A stretch of DNA of 64,000 nt from Parascedosporium putredinis (taxonomy: Eukaryota; Ascomycota; Sordariomycetes; Microascales; Microascaceae), in assembly GCA_949357655.1 (NCBI GenBank), contig CASHTG010000011.1, positions 372,001 to 436,000 on the forward strand. Reading direction: 5' to 3'. Below are positions 37,897-48,284 of the stretch, piece after piece. The notes under the pieces were generated by a model. It saw nothing but the letters and a program-made list of their open reading frames with translations, was not told the origin of the DNA and made no database searches. Within the stretch, counting starts at the first letter, position 1, and each line of letters opens with the position of its first letter. A program made the translations under genes and the position numbers.

Positions 37897-40348
37897 ATGG
37901 CGTTTGCCAATCAAGAAAAATGTCTAGTGTGCACACTTCACATCAGCAAATTCCCCAGGTCCGAAACCTGGCAAACGCGGCTTCGTAATCGTACGTGAGA
38001 CGTCCATGTGAATAAAACTGCCCACTCGATACTACATGTACTCTTTCCACACTACCACTCACTTCGCTAACATGCATCTTCACCACGCTTAGTATCTCCC
38101 GGCGTCGACGGCGCCTCTCTCACAGACGCCTCCGACCTAGAGAACACCCAAGCCAACTCCCCGCCGCCATCTTCGGCATCATCCTCTCCCCGCCCCGCCG
38201 GCGAGCAGACGGCTTCCCCGTCCACGAAGCCTGCTGGTCCCTGCTCGAGGCCTGCTTCCGGCCCGACGAAGTTCCCCTACAGCGGCTCTTCGACGCCTGC
38301 GTCTCCCTGCCCCGACACGTCCTCGACGCCCTGGACCCCGAAGGTCCGCGCTCCCTGGCCGAGGACAGCAGCGGCACCCGCCGTGGGCGAAGCGCGAATC
38401 CGTACTCCAGCCCTCCTCGGTCATCGCCGTGCGCGACGTCGACATGGGACCCTTTGACGTCCCCGGCATCCGCCACGCCCTCGACACCGCCCCGGCCTAC
38501 CCGGCCTTTATGGTCGACGCGGCCCTCACCTCCTCCTCGTCGCCGTCGTCGCTGTCATCGTCACCCACGTGTGACGGGGCGCCCCGGCCCGCGACTGTTT
38601 TCTCGCGCTACCCGCCGAGATTTGCGAGGCCGTCGCCGCGCACCTGTCCACCCCGGATTTCCTCACGCTGCGGCTCGCGTCCCGCGCCTTCTGGCCCATC
38701 TTCCACGGCCAGCAGTTTTGGGCCGTCAAGTTCCGCCTGCACGGCGAGCGCGGCTGGGTCATGGAGGCCAAGGAGCGTGCCAGGGCCGCGCTCACGCCGC
38801 CCGATTGGCGGTGGATGTGGCACGCCACCCGCGGGTGTCAGTGCCCCTGGGGCTGCCAGAGCGCCATCCACCTGACTACGCATAAGCAGAGGCTCAGCAC
38901 CTGGCGGTGCATCCGGAGCCTGTGCGACCTGCTCTCCCTGCGCTGGCACACCCCGGCGGCGTCGGATCCGCAGGCCCTCGAGGCGGCTGAGAGCGATACT
39001 CGGCCTTGGCTGAGGGTTGCCGGGAGGCTTGATGAGGAGTCCTCTCCTCCGAATAGGCCTATCGAGGAAGGCTGTCGGATTTTGCAGAAGCGGTATTTCA
39101 CCGTGCCTGGAGGGATCAAGCGCGTGGCTGTGTCGCACGTCCGAATCGGCCACGCGAGTTACATTGCGGGGATACGGCTTATTGCAGCCGATGAGGAGCT
39201 CGCGTTCGGGTGGCACTCGGATAACCCCGTCGTGGTTAGGGTGGCGGGCGTTGTCGGGTTCAATTTCGCGGCGGACTTGAGGGGGTTTAGGGCGATACAA
39301 GTCGTGTCGAGGGATGGTGGCACGAGCCGGTGGATGGGTGACCTTGAGGGTATGGCTGTGACTACGAGGCTGGGCCGTGGCGAGGAAGAACTGGCGGCGG
39401 TTGAAGTTGGGTTTGACGTATGTTTTTCCCCTCAGGTCATCGAGAACGCTCTCGCGATGTCCCGTGTGTTGGCGGATATGACCGAGAGACACATTGTGTG
39501 ACAAGACTAACCTTGGTCCAGGGCCTGAAAATTGTGAGCCTGGCGGTACCAAACACGACCGCCGAGCGCACAACCACTCTCAAGGACAACGCTTTCTGGT
39601 TCCCCGACGTCCCTAGCCCACACCTCGACCTCAACGACGCCTCCTACCCCCAACTCGAGCACACGAATTCCAGTTTCCAACCCTTGCAGCGCTTTCGCTT
39701 CGGAGGCCCCGGCGGCATCTTCCTCCGCAGCCTGACCGCCGTCCACGTCCACTGCGTGTCCAACCGCCCGCGCACCATCGAATTCCAGTACGACTCGCCG
39801 AGCATCCACCCCGAGAGACTACGGCTGGGGCCTGCCGCCGGCGCGGGCAGCAAAGCGTCGCTCGCCATCGATGGACCCGGGGAGAGGTCGTGATGGGCGT
39901 CGAGCTGTTTCTCGAAACGCAAGAAAGTCCGGCTCGCGCGTCGCGTCGTTCATCCAGCCGAGCTTTTGGAGACGACTTACTCGTCGGCTTCACGGTAAGG
40001 ATATCATTCTCTCCAACTCATTTGTGTTACACTCGTACAATATTTCGCGCGCTAACCCATGTGTCTTGATTGGTCTATAGCTCATAACAAGTCGGGACAC
40101 GCGGAAATCCTTTGGAACAGTAACTGGTCAGGGCGATGGTGCTGAAGCAACCACAGACCTGAAAAGGGTGGTAGTGAGGCCCATTCCGGGGTCCATGATT
40201 ACAGGGTTTTATGTGCAGCATGTTCGTTTTCTCTCCTTTGCCCCCTTGCTCTCCCCTACTCCTCCTTGTATTGACCGTACCACAGGTGCCAGAAATACCC
40301 CATCTCCCAAGCTTGGGAGTGATATCTGAAACGATCCCAGACATATAG
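37897..40348 (+). CDS. F-box protein with conserved fungal C-terminal region
   Basis: Exons are 37897-37990, 38093-39417, 39522-39994, 40081-40221 and 40286-40348. The first intron has a CTAAC branch site near 38067. The start peptide MAFANQEKCLVC carries a CxxC. Exon 2 contains FPVHEACWSLLEAC and LFDACVSLP, then the F-box LALPAEICEAVAAHLSTPDF and LRLASRAFWPIF, then WRWMWHATRGCQCPW. Later exons read GLKIVSLAVP, FRFGGPGGIFLRSL, GEVVMGVELF, and end PSLGVISETIPDI. The architecture is a recurring ascomycete F-box family (I associate it with DUF7600, unverified). Four missing-base breaks lie near 38167, 38415, 38590 and 39880. Intron phases agree with these being errors. Confidence 0.75.
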
Positions 40349-41063
40349 AAGGCCTGTAATGGTGTCAAGGGCCTCAAATTAAAATGAGGGCTTATAGGGT
40401 GATTACTGAGCTGGGGATGAGGTTGCCAAATGATGGCACCCATAGGTCTCGGGTAGGGCTGCGGATACATGTAAGACGGCGAGGTGGTGCCGAGCCAAGG
40501 CTGATTGAAGGACCCCCACGAATTTCATAGAATGATGAATGAACGAGCGAGCTTTTTTCGTTTGTTTGTTTGTCTCGACATACAAGTACTACCTCTTCCC
40601 CAGCGAATTATAGTAGAAATGCGGAGGTGGCACAGTCGCTTGGATCGTCGTGGGTGGTAAGCTGGCTGCGCACCTCGCGCCACCGCGGGCCCCCAACGTC
40701 TTCGTGTCACACGAAATCTCACCCGCAGCGTAGCGCTCCGTCTGACACCGAACCTCGCCGCGAATAGGCAGCGGGTAAGCTAAATAAGACTCTAAATAGC
40801 GCCGCGCCCATATCTTGCCGTGCTCGTCAGACCAAGGGACTGCGGCGTATGAAATAGCCGGTGCACAGTCCATTTCTAGCACGTACTTAAAAGAAACTGT
40901 TCCGCACCCATCTTGCTCGAGATAGTCGATCCTGGAGACATACGCTGTTTGAATTCGCATCAGAAAGCTGGTGAAAGTGCCCCAAGCTTCTAGCAGGTTA
41001 CGATATTGATAAAATCTATAAATCCACCTTTCCGAGAAGAGACATCTCCTGAACTCAAGCACG
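40349..41063. other. Intergenic region, no firm gene
   Basis: About 0.7 kb. A minus-strand frame of 183 codons (40589-41140) runs through it and into the first exon of the next plus-strand gene. It contains FKYVLEMDCAPAISYAAVPW but no motif that I recognise. It may be chance or a small unknown gene. Confidence 0.4.
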
Positions 41064-42006
41064 ATGAGGTACACGTCGATCATGATCGGCCTCATGGCCA
41101 ACGCGGTACTGGCGAGGAGCGAAGAGGAGCAAGTAACCACTGTGGTAAGGACTCTGTGGGCGTTGGATAAATAAAGGTCAGCGACGACAAGAAGATATAG
41201 CTAATGGTTCGTGATCTGCAGTTGGCCTGGCTCCCATTCGTTCCGTCAACCATGGTGTCGGAACTGCGAGCGAGCGTCATTAGAGTAGTGAGTCCCTGAA
41301 CCATCCGGAGATCAGGCCCATTACATCAGATTGCACCTGCTAATGCCAGGGGGCCTATTTAGCACGACCCCGAAGTCGTGCTTGCTATCAGCTGTACGGA
41401 AGCCGCCTGCACGCCCATTGACGGGGGCCCGAGACAGTCACGGCCACTGTCGGTCCTAATAGTAAGAAGCAGTTCCAAGCAGTGCTGCAGATATATCATG
41501 TTGCAAGATGCTAAGAGATGCGTTCCAGCCTTCGCTTTCTCTGGAACATTGCCAGATGGACGGTAAGCGAAGAGTCACTTGTCCCAATCACAGCTCTCAC
41601 TTCTCTCGAATTTTGCTAATGACTGGCCTCCTTCTCCTCCTTGCCTTTAACTCCTTAGGATAATAACAGAAATCTGCAATATGGCGGGCTGCCCGCCGAC
41701 CAGCTTTGAGTGCAATTGGTACCATACCAGCTACGACGGTAGTGTTAGCGGATTTGACGGCTACACAGCTAGTTTTTCTGGTGCTTTTCTCCCGTTGACG
41801 ATCCATGAGGAAATTGTGGCGCCAACAAAGCAATCGTGCCTACCCACTGCCCTTCCCACGCCGTCGAGCGAGCCTCAGGATCCCGACAACGGGGGTCCGA
41901 GGGAAATTCTGGCCAAGTTGGTGGCACGGAGAGTGGAGTGGCGGTGCTTCTAGCATCGATCACATTAGCCGCTGCCGCAGCGGTTGGGGCTATCTTGGCC
42001 CTTTGA
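41064..42006 (+). CDS. Small secreted protein with GPI-attachment tail
   Basis: Exons are 41064-41144, 41222-41287, 41363-41562 and 41659-42006; all intron phases close. MRYTSIMIGLMANAVLARSE is a signal peptide. The mature part contains LPFVPSTMVSELRASVI, several Cys (ISCTEAACTPIDGG, KQCCRYIMLQDAKRCVPAF), and EICNMAGCPPTSFECNWY. A Ser/Thr/Pro linker and a hydrophobic tail (VAVLLASITLAAAAAVGAIL) ending at 42004-42006 follow, as in GPI-anchored surface proteins. One missing G in the G-run near 41892 breaks the frame just before the tail. It belongs to a class common in Sordariomycete secretomes; the function is unknown to me. Confidence 0.7.
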
Positions 42007-43070
42007 ACCCCAACACCGTTCGGAGAGGAGTGGCCGCTGATGCGATGCGGATTGGGTCAAGTCGAGATTTAGATTATCAAGGCGATTGAGCTGATGTACG
42101 TCTGTAATGTGTGTGCGGCTGCCAGGAATGCCGTTTTCTGATTCCCCAGATTTTCATCACATGTCGCGGACCCTGAGCCATTCTGATCAAGTTCAATTGT
42201 GCTTTTCGGGGCACTTTGTCCACTCGCAAAATCAAGCTACCTTGCCCTTGCCCTCTTTCCCACCTTTTCCTACCTGGTTCAGCCGGCCCAAAGCCTGGCC
42301 GCCTGTCATTGATCCAATGAATGCGTCCACCAACACATTCATAGCAGCCCACAGAACTCATTGGAACCGATACCCGATACGCTCCAGACATGACCCCTTG
42401 TCAGGTCAGACCCGACAGATGCGGTCTATGATTGCCTTACATTTTGTAGCGGCAAGCTGTGTGTAGCCCGATGATATAAAGATGTCCGAGGTACCGAGGT
42501 ATAAACGAACCCCTTCCCAACTCAGACTTGCTGAGTCGGGATTCTGAGTCCAGATTCCGCTTCTTTCCATCACCCTCTAGAGCTAGAGTTTGCGTCTTCC
42601 GGCTAAGAATGAAAAGGGGAATTCGGCATGCTCAACCATGGTGACCTCTGGTACGAGAGAATGGAGGGAACTTCTCGTTTACCTTTCCGTGTTAACTCAT
42701 CAAATCCTTCTCGATAACTCGCCCGACCTTTCACCGTCTTTGGTAACGTAGGGGTTGAGGCGACGCACGCTTGTGCTATGCTGAATGTCCCTTACCCGCC
42801 TGCTCGTAGTCTAAAGTACCTCCCTCTCCCCTCTCCACCTTGTCACCTCGTACTTTTTACACCCCGACTATGAGGCGTAAGTGAGGGACCGTGATTGGGC
42901 CGTACTTCGCGAGGGGAAATTGACGTCGCCTTGAATATCATCTCTGCAGACCGCTGGTCCTCGCTCTTCGTTGAATCCAGAAAATAACTTCAGCTACCAC
43001 ACACCATCATCTCTGAATCAATATCTTATATATCCATTTTAACCTAACAGCGACGCCAATAGTGGAGACA
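42007..43070. other. Intergenic region upstream of the NLR
   Basis: About 1.06 kb. A 119-codon plus-strand frame at 42107-42466 lacks motifs. The last 100 bp holds AT-rich TATATATCC-type sequence (43020-43040) and a short leader before ATG 43071, probably the NLR promoter. Confidence 0.5.
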
Positions 43071-45802
43071 ATGTCGAACACGGCAGGGGAAATCCATGCC
43101 AGCGGTTCTGCTAGAGTTCAGATTGGCGATAACCACTACTACCCCGCACCTGCCGACCCTCAAACAACCGGCTCTCGAACTGGTAAGTCATAGCTTACAT
43201 CCACCTAGCTCTAGCGTAGTGGTATTGACCGAAATAGGAGCTAAAAGCGACGACTTTTCCATTACCTTTGGCATTTCCAATGTCGTTGCCATCGATAACT
43301 TTGTTACGAGAGAAGATGAGCTCGCTCGGATGCACGAGAAACTTAGCGGCCTCGACATTCGTCGGCGCACTATTATTCTTCAAGGCCTAGGAGGAATAGG
43401 TAAAACCCAGCTTACAGTCGAGTACGCGAAACGATATAAGGATAGCTACTCAGCTATCTTCTGGCTTAATATCAAAGACGAGGATTCTCTAAAGTAGAGT
43501 TTCATCAAGGTAGCTAAGCGAATTCTACAGGAATACCTATTAGCCCACTATCTATCCCGCTCAGACGCGATGGAGAGCTTAGATAAGGTAGCCGAGGCCA
43601 CGCTCGCTTGGCTAAGTCTCCGCGAAAACACGAAATGGCTAGTGATATATGACAACTACGATAACCCGAGAGTACCTAGAGAGATAGATTTAGCAGCAGT
43701 GGACATTCAGACATTCCTCCCGGAATCAGACTATAGATCTATTGTCATCATAATATGATCTTCGCAAGTCACACTCAGCACATAGATCTAAGTAAAAAGC
43801 TAAGCAATATAGACGAAAGTCTCAAGATTTTATTCAGCAAGATTTCAAATAAACCACGATAGAGAGAATATACAGATAGCAAGTAGTTTAAGCCATACGT
43901 CAATCTTACACACTATCTAACCTCGATCTAGATCTTGATACTAGGAAGCTCACTGAGAAGCTAGATAGACTCCCCCTTATATTAGCCATAGCCAGCGCAT
44001 ACCTCAATAACACTACAATAAAATACTTAGATTACCTTCACCTATATGAGAAGTTGTAGGCAAAACTTTAGAAGACGAGCCCAGAGCTAGATTCATACAC
44101 CGACCAGATGCTCTACTCTATATAGCAGATTTCATTTAACCATGTTAAGAAGCGAAACCAGCTCTTAGCTAACCTTCTGCGGCTCTGGGCCTATCTCGAT
44201 AATCAGGACGTTTGGTTTGAGCTTCTTCGTCATAGTGACTTAGATGACCTAGAGTAGATACATGAGCTTACAGAGGACGAGCTGACCTTTACCGTAGCAG
44301 TTTAGGTGCTAAGTGACCATAGACTAGTGGAGATAGAGATGTCATCACAGGAGCAGGTCGAATCAAGAGGGTATAGTATCCACAGGTGCATGCACGCGTG
44401 GACGATGCATATATTAAACCAAGAGTGGAATTATGATCTTACAAGGCTGGCTCTCAAGCTTACAAGCTCACATATCCCAAGGGAGAAGGATACTAAGCCG
44501 TAGCTAACACAAAGGCAGCTACTTTAACATACCAGCAGGTGCTCGCGTAATGTAATTGATAGGAGTGTTTTTGTTGATAGTATAGAAGGCGGACTTCACC
44601 GATTAGGGTTTCTCTACACTAACCAGGGCAAGCTCAATAAGGCAGAGAAGATATATAAGCGAGCGTTAGATAGATTTAAGAAGGCGTAGGGCTGAGACCA
44701 CATAGCGACGCTCAAAACCATCAATAACTTAGGCGCTCTCTACGTCGACCAGGGCAAGCTCAATAAGGCGGAGAAGATATATAAGCGAGCGTTAGATGGA
44801 TTTGAGAAGGTGTCAGACTATAACCATATATCGACGCTCGAAACCGACAATAACTTAGGCGCTCTCTACGCCAACCAGGGTAAGCTTAATAAGGCGGAGA
44901 AGATATATAAGCGAGCGTTAGTTAGAAAAGAGAAGGTATATAGCTATAACCACATATCGACACTCGACACAGTTAATAACTTAGGCGCTCTCTACGCCAA
45001 CCAGGGCAAGCTTGATGACGCAGAGAAGATGTATAAGTGAGTGTTAGTTAGAAAAGAGAAGGTATATAGCTATAACCACATATCGACGCTCGACACAGTC
45101 AATAACTTAGGCGCTCTCTACGCCAACCAGGGCAAGTTCGATGAGGCGGAGAAGATGTATAAGCGAGCGTTAGTTGGAAAAGAGAAGGCATGGGGCTATG
45201 ACCACATATCGACGCTCGAAACAGTCGGTAACTTTAGTAACCTCTATGCCTACTAAGGTAGGCTTGGCGAGGTAGAGAAGATGTATAAGCGAGCGTTAGA
45301 TGGAAAAGAGAAGGTGTATGGCTATGACCATATATCGACGCTCGACACAGTCGGTAACTTTGGTAACCTCTATGCCTTCCAGGGTAGGCTTGATAAGGCA
45401 GAGAAGATGTATAAGCGAGCGTTAGATGGAAAAGAGAAGGTGTATGGCTATGACCACATATCGACACTCGACACAGTTAATAACTTAGGCGCTCTCTACG
45501 CCAACCAGGGCAAGCTCGATGACGCAGAGAAGATATATAAGCGAGCGTTAGTTGGAAAAGAGAAGGTATATAGCTATGACCACACATCGACGCTCGACAC
45601 AGTCTATAACTTAGGCAAACTCTACGCTGACCAGGGCAAACTCGATGAGGCGGAGAAGATGCACAGGCGAGTACGTCTCGCCTACCATGGCCTTCCTAGC
45701 CTGTCCGGCAATGAATTCGAACGGCTGGAGCATCTCACGGCATCGTTCGAGCCCTGCAACGGTATTGCTTTCACCCTTCTTGCTTTCGGTACTACTAGCT
45801 AA
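43071..45802 (+). pseudogene. NB-ARC/TPR NLR with N-terminal HRAM-like motif, RIP-broken
   Basis: Exon 1 (43071-43182) encodes an N-terminal extension with the motif ASGSARVQIGDNHYY at residues 10-24. A 55-nt intron follows (43183-43237). Exon 2 has the NB-ARC P-loop LQGLGGIGKTQL (about 43381-43415), then WLVIYDNYDNP (Walker B region) and LPLILAIASAYL. From about 44590 comes an array of 42-residue TPRs of the type KLDDAEKMYKRAL...TVNNLGALY. The frame is interrupted by many TAG, TAA and TGA codons, beginning at 43495 and 43756. Most are explained by C-to-T or G-to-A changes at CAG, CAA, CGA or TGG. There are also frame slips near 43797 and 43915. Such NLRs sense non-self and trigger cell death. 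It faces the HeLo gene, 255 bp away. Confidence 0.85.
44625..45690 (+). repeat. Tandem 126-bp TPR-coding repeats, about 8 units
   Basis: Eight full 126-bp units (42 residues each) and a partial ninth run head to tail. Each has the pattern NQGKLxxAEKxYKRALxxxEKVxxYxHISTLxTVNNLGALYA. Neighbouring units are near-identical at the DNA level, so they have been homogenised recently or expanded recently. Stops at about 45038 and 45254 fall inside the array. High internal identity of this kind is typical of fungal NLR repeat domains under diversifying selection. Confidence 0.9.
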
Positions 45803-46057
45803 CCTATGGCAGCGGGCATAAGTGATGGGGACAACAGCGGGGTGGAGCCAGGGGTCGTTGCGCGCGATACCGAAAAGAAAACGTCTCTAATACGAACAGT
45901 GGTGCGGAAGCTTTTCAAGTGAATTTTGCAACTTCGATGGGCTGGAACAGGACTAGATATTTGCGAAATTACGGCGCCTTTCGTCGACACAACTTGTTTT
46001 AGCCCCTTAATAGATCCTTATAACGAAATACCCCACCAAGGGACTGCCATCCCGATC
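45803..46057. other. Short spacer between the convergent NLR and HeLo genes
   Basis: 255 bp separate the two stop codons. The part next to the HeLo gene (about 45952-46057) reappears, inverted and partly rearranged, at 48177-48280, so it belongs to the duplicated unit. Confidence 0.7.
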
Positions 46058-46924
46058 CTAAGCATCCCTATCCCAAATGCTCCTCCCGCCATACGTGTTC
46101 CCAACCTGGACTGCGGATGTACCCGTTGATAGTATCATCTCGGCCGAGTTATCGATACGGCCACTGATAATCTTGCCACCCCGTCCCTAGAAAACACAGT
46201 CCCAATGTGAACCCTTGCGGAGCCCTCGGTCTTTACGTCCTTGGCAGAATTTGTTCCAACAATAGCGCTGATCTTGTGTTGGGTGGCAGCTGCTAAAACA
46301 CCGTCGACCTCGCGCGCAGCGTCTTCCAGCGCCCGAAGACTTGCTTCTTCCTCGACTTCTTCAATCTCCATCTCGGCCAACCTTTGACAACTAGCATCTA
46401 TTGGATACACCGCCTCAAGTTCGCTAATGAACTCGGTCATTTGGCTTATCACCTTCTCGAGACTTTTCCCGTCATATAATGCCCAGGTAGCCTTTTTGCG
46501 AGACTCGTCGCTTTTTGTCTCCGGCGAACAATGTCTTGGAGCCGGCGGTGTACTCTTTGACCGGCGGGCTGCATATCCTTGTCCTCATAAAGGGCTAGTT
46601 CCTGCGTGGTGACCTTGAGTTTATATCGCGCCGATGTCTTTTGCGCAGACACAAAAGGAGGTCGATTTCCTCTAGTATAGATCGCGTTAGTTGGATTGAC
46701 TCGTCAGAAGATGTCTCGCTTTGGAATCGCGGGTCGCTATTGATATTCACTGCCTCGCCCCATCGACTGAGGCGCGTCGTGATTACGCATAGCTTGAGCC
46801 GGCATCTTTCGAAATCGCGCCCAAAGCTGCGACCGAGCTGAATATATTCAAAGCAGTCGACACAGTTGTTAAAGAGAGCGGCGACACTTAGGGCGCCAGC
46901 GATAACACCGAAAGTCTCTGCCAT
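46058..46924 (-). CDS. HeLo-domain HET-S-like protein with two HRAM amyloid motifs
   Basis: From ATG 46924 the N-terminus MAETFGVIAGALSVAALFNN, then CVDCFEYIQLGRSFGRDFE, is that of HeLo domains (PF14479), including the hydrophobic first segment that inserts in membranes. The domain continues through LSRWGEAVNI, LYEDKDMQP and a Glu-rich helix near 46350. The C-terminal tail holds KTEGSARVHIGTVFS (about 46188-46235), then TSAVQVGNTYGGRSIWD (about 46064-46120). These are two repeats of the HET-s-related amyloid motif. In the known family, amyloid templating of the tail by an NLR turns the HeLo domain into a membrane-permeabilising death effector. Breaks near 46654, 46494 and 46140 are of the single-base kind seen in other genes of this window, so the natural gene may be intact. 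This is not certain. Confidence 0.85.
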
Positions 46925-47680
46925 ATCGTTCGCAGTACTTCTACTCTAGGCATGGAAGATGGTTCCTAAACCAGAGACTGTTGCAAAAGCTAGTGGATGT
47001 GAGAGGGGATGGGCGGCAATAAATGCATTTCGAGCGTCATCCATTGTTCTCCGCTCAGCCCCTCAACTTGGTGGCTTTTTGACCAGTCACGCCGACCAAC
47101 CCATTCTAACCAATGGCGGCATAATAGGCATTTCGCACCTTGAAGAAGTATACACGAATGAAATGTCGGGTGGTGGCTGTTCACCCAACCGCTTGCATAT
47201 AGTGATGCGCCATCTGAGTGGAGGAAAAGCGGCATGGATGTAATGCAATCCCAACTCGTTTCTACCTAAACAAACAATAGGCTTTATATATAGGTCAGGG
47301 CTCTTGGCAGAGACCAAGTGGTGACTGACCAGCAGGTACTCTGTTTTCCACCTCAGCGGTAGATTAGTTGTTCAGCGTCAGCCTTTCTCGGCACGGGAAT
47401 ACCGATATCGTGTAGATTCGCAGCCGAGAGTAGGTTCTACTATTACTCTCTCCTTCTTTTCGGTAAACACTTCTCCAGATGACGGTCTCGTCGTATTTCC
47501 CTACAACAACGACACAATAGATAACCTGAAGAACAATTCCCATATCCAAGAATTAACCAGATTTCTCACTACAGGTCTTTCGTTACGCTTTTACGGAAAG
47601 TCGCAATACGTGCAACTTAATTTACTCCACCTACTCCCACGCCCCAAGTGTAAGGGCAGAATTTGCCGCTTGATTTCATC
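46925..47680. other. Upstream region of the HeLo gene, no gene recognised
   Basis: About 0.75 kb. Several frames of 60-95 codons occur, none with a motif. It contains the HeLo promoter on its left side and leads to the relic copy on its right. Confidence 0.45.
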
Positions 47681-47682
47681 TT

Positions 47683-48284
47683 TAAACTAGCATGTTCAAG
47701 TAGCGATAACAAGCCAGCGGAAGCGCAGAAATTCAGCCAACCCTACAAGATTGTAGCTGTCAGAAGTTCAGCGATGGTTTCCCATTGGTATCGTGCAGGA
47801 ACACCCATGGCGGGAGGAGCATTTGGGATGCTTAGCGTCGAGCGAGGCGTCGACGTCGGATGGCAGTCCATTGGAGAATTGGGGTGGAGGCTTAAGCTTG
47901 CCTTGCTCTCTCTTGATACATGAATATGGCCGGATCAATCGTGCATCTTAGATAAACAGTTTGCCTCCTCTTCCAATGACAGTTTCTTAAATTACGGGCA
48001 TTTCAGTGTCGTTTTTGAATATAGGGTCTGAAACTGATAGCACTCTGGGGTACTTCTACAATGTCTCCAATGCGTATGATGTCAGATACAGTAATTGCTT
48101 GTTCTCGACGGAACGGAGCTATCTGATTATACTTCACGTCAACTTTCTTACTTGGTTAATGTTCCGACAATCCAGCACAGTCACTTGGTAGGGCATTTCG
48201 GTGTTAGGATCTAAGAAGGGGCTAAATAGGTTGTGTCTAAGAAAGGGCCCGGCAACGGCCATGATTTCGCAAATATCTAGTGCT
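47683..48284 (+). pseudogene. Inverted relic of the HET-S-like 3' end and flank
   Basis: At 47798-47845 the plus strand has GGAACACCCATGGCGGGAGG followed by AGCATTTGGGATGCTTAG. This nearly repeats the last codons of the minus-strand HeLo gene, and its reading HGGRSIWDA ends at a stop in the same way. The match continues at GATGGCAGTCC (47859-47869), stops, and resumes at 48177-48280 with the sequence that follows the HeLo stop codon (AGGATCTxAxxAGGGGCTAAA, TTTCGCAAATATCTAGT). A frame just upstream (about 47710) reads ASGSAEIQ, similar to the first motif. No HeLo domain remains. This is an inverted, decayed duplicate interrupted by about 310 bp. Confidence 0.65.

Noticed and set aside
40589..41140. 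183-codon minus-strand frame
   Set aside because: It overlaps the first exon of the plus-strand secreted protein gene, has a non-ATG start and shows no recognisable motif. It is kept only as a remark in the intergenic entry.
43071..45802. NLR stops explained purely by sequencing error
   Set aside because: Many stops are substitutions (TAG, TAA or TGA for CAG, CAA, CGA or TGG), unlike the homopolymer length errors seen elsewhere. RIP is the better reading.
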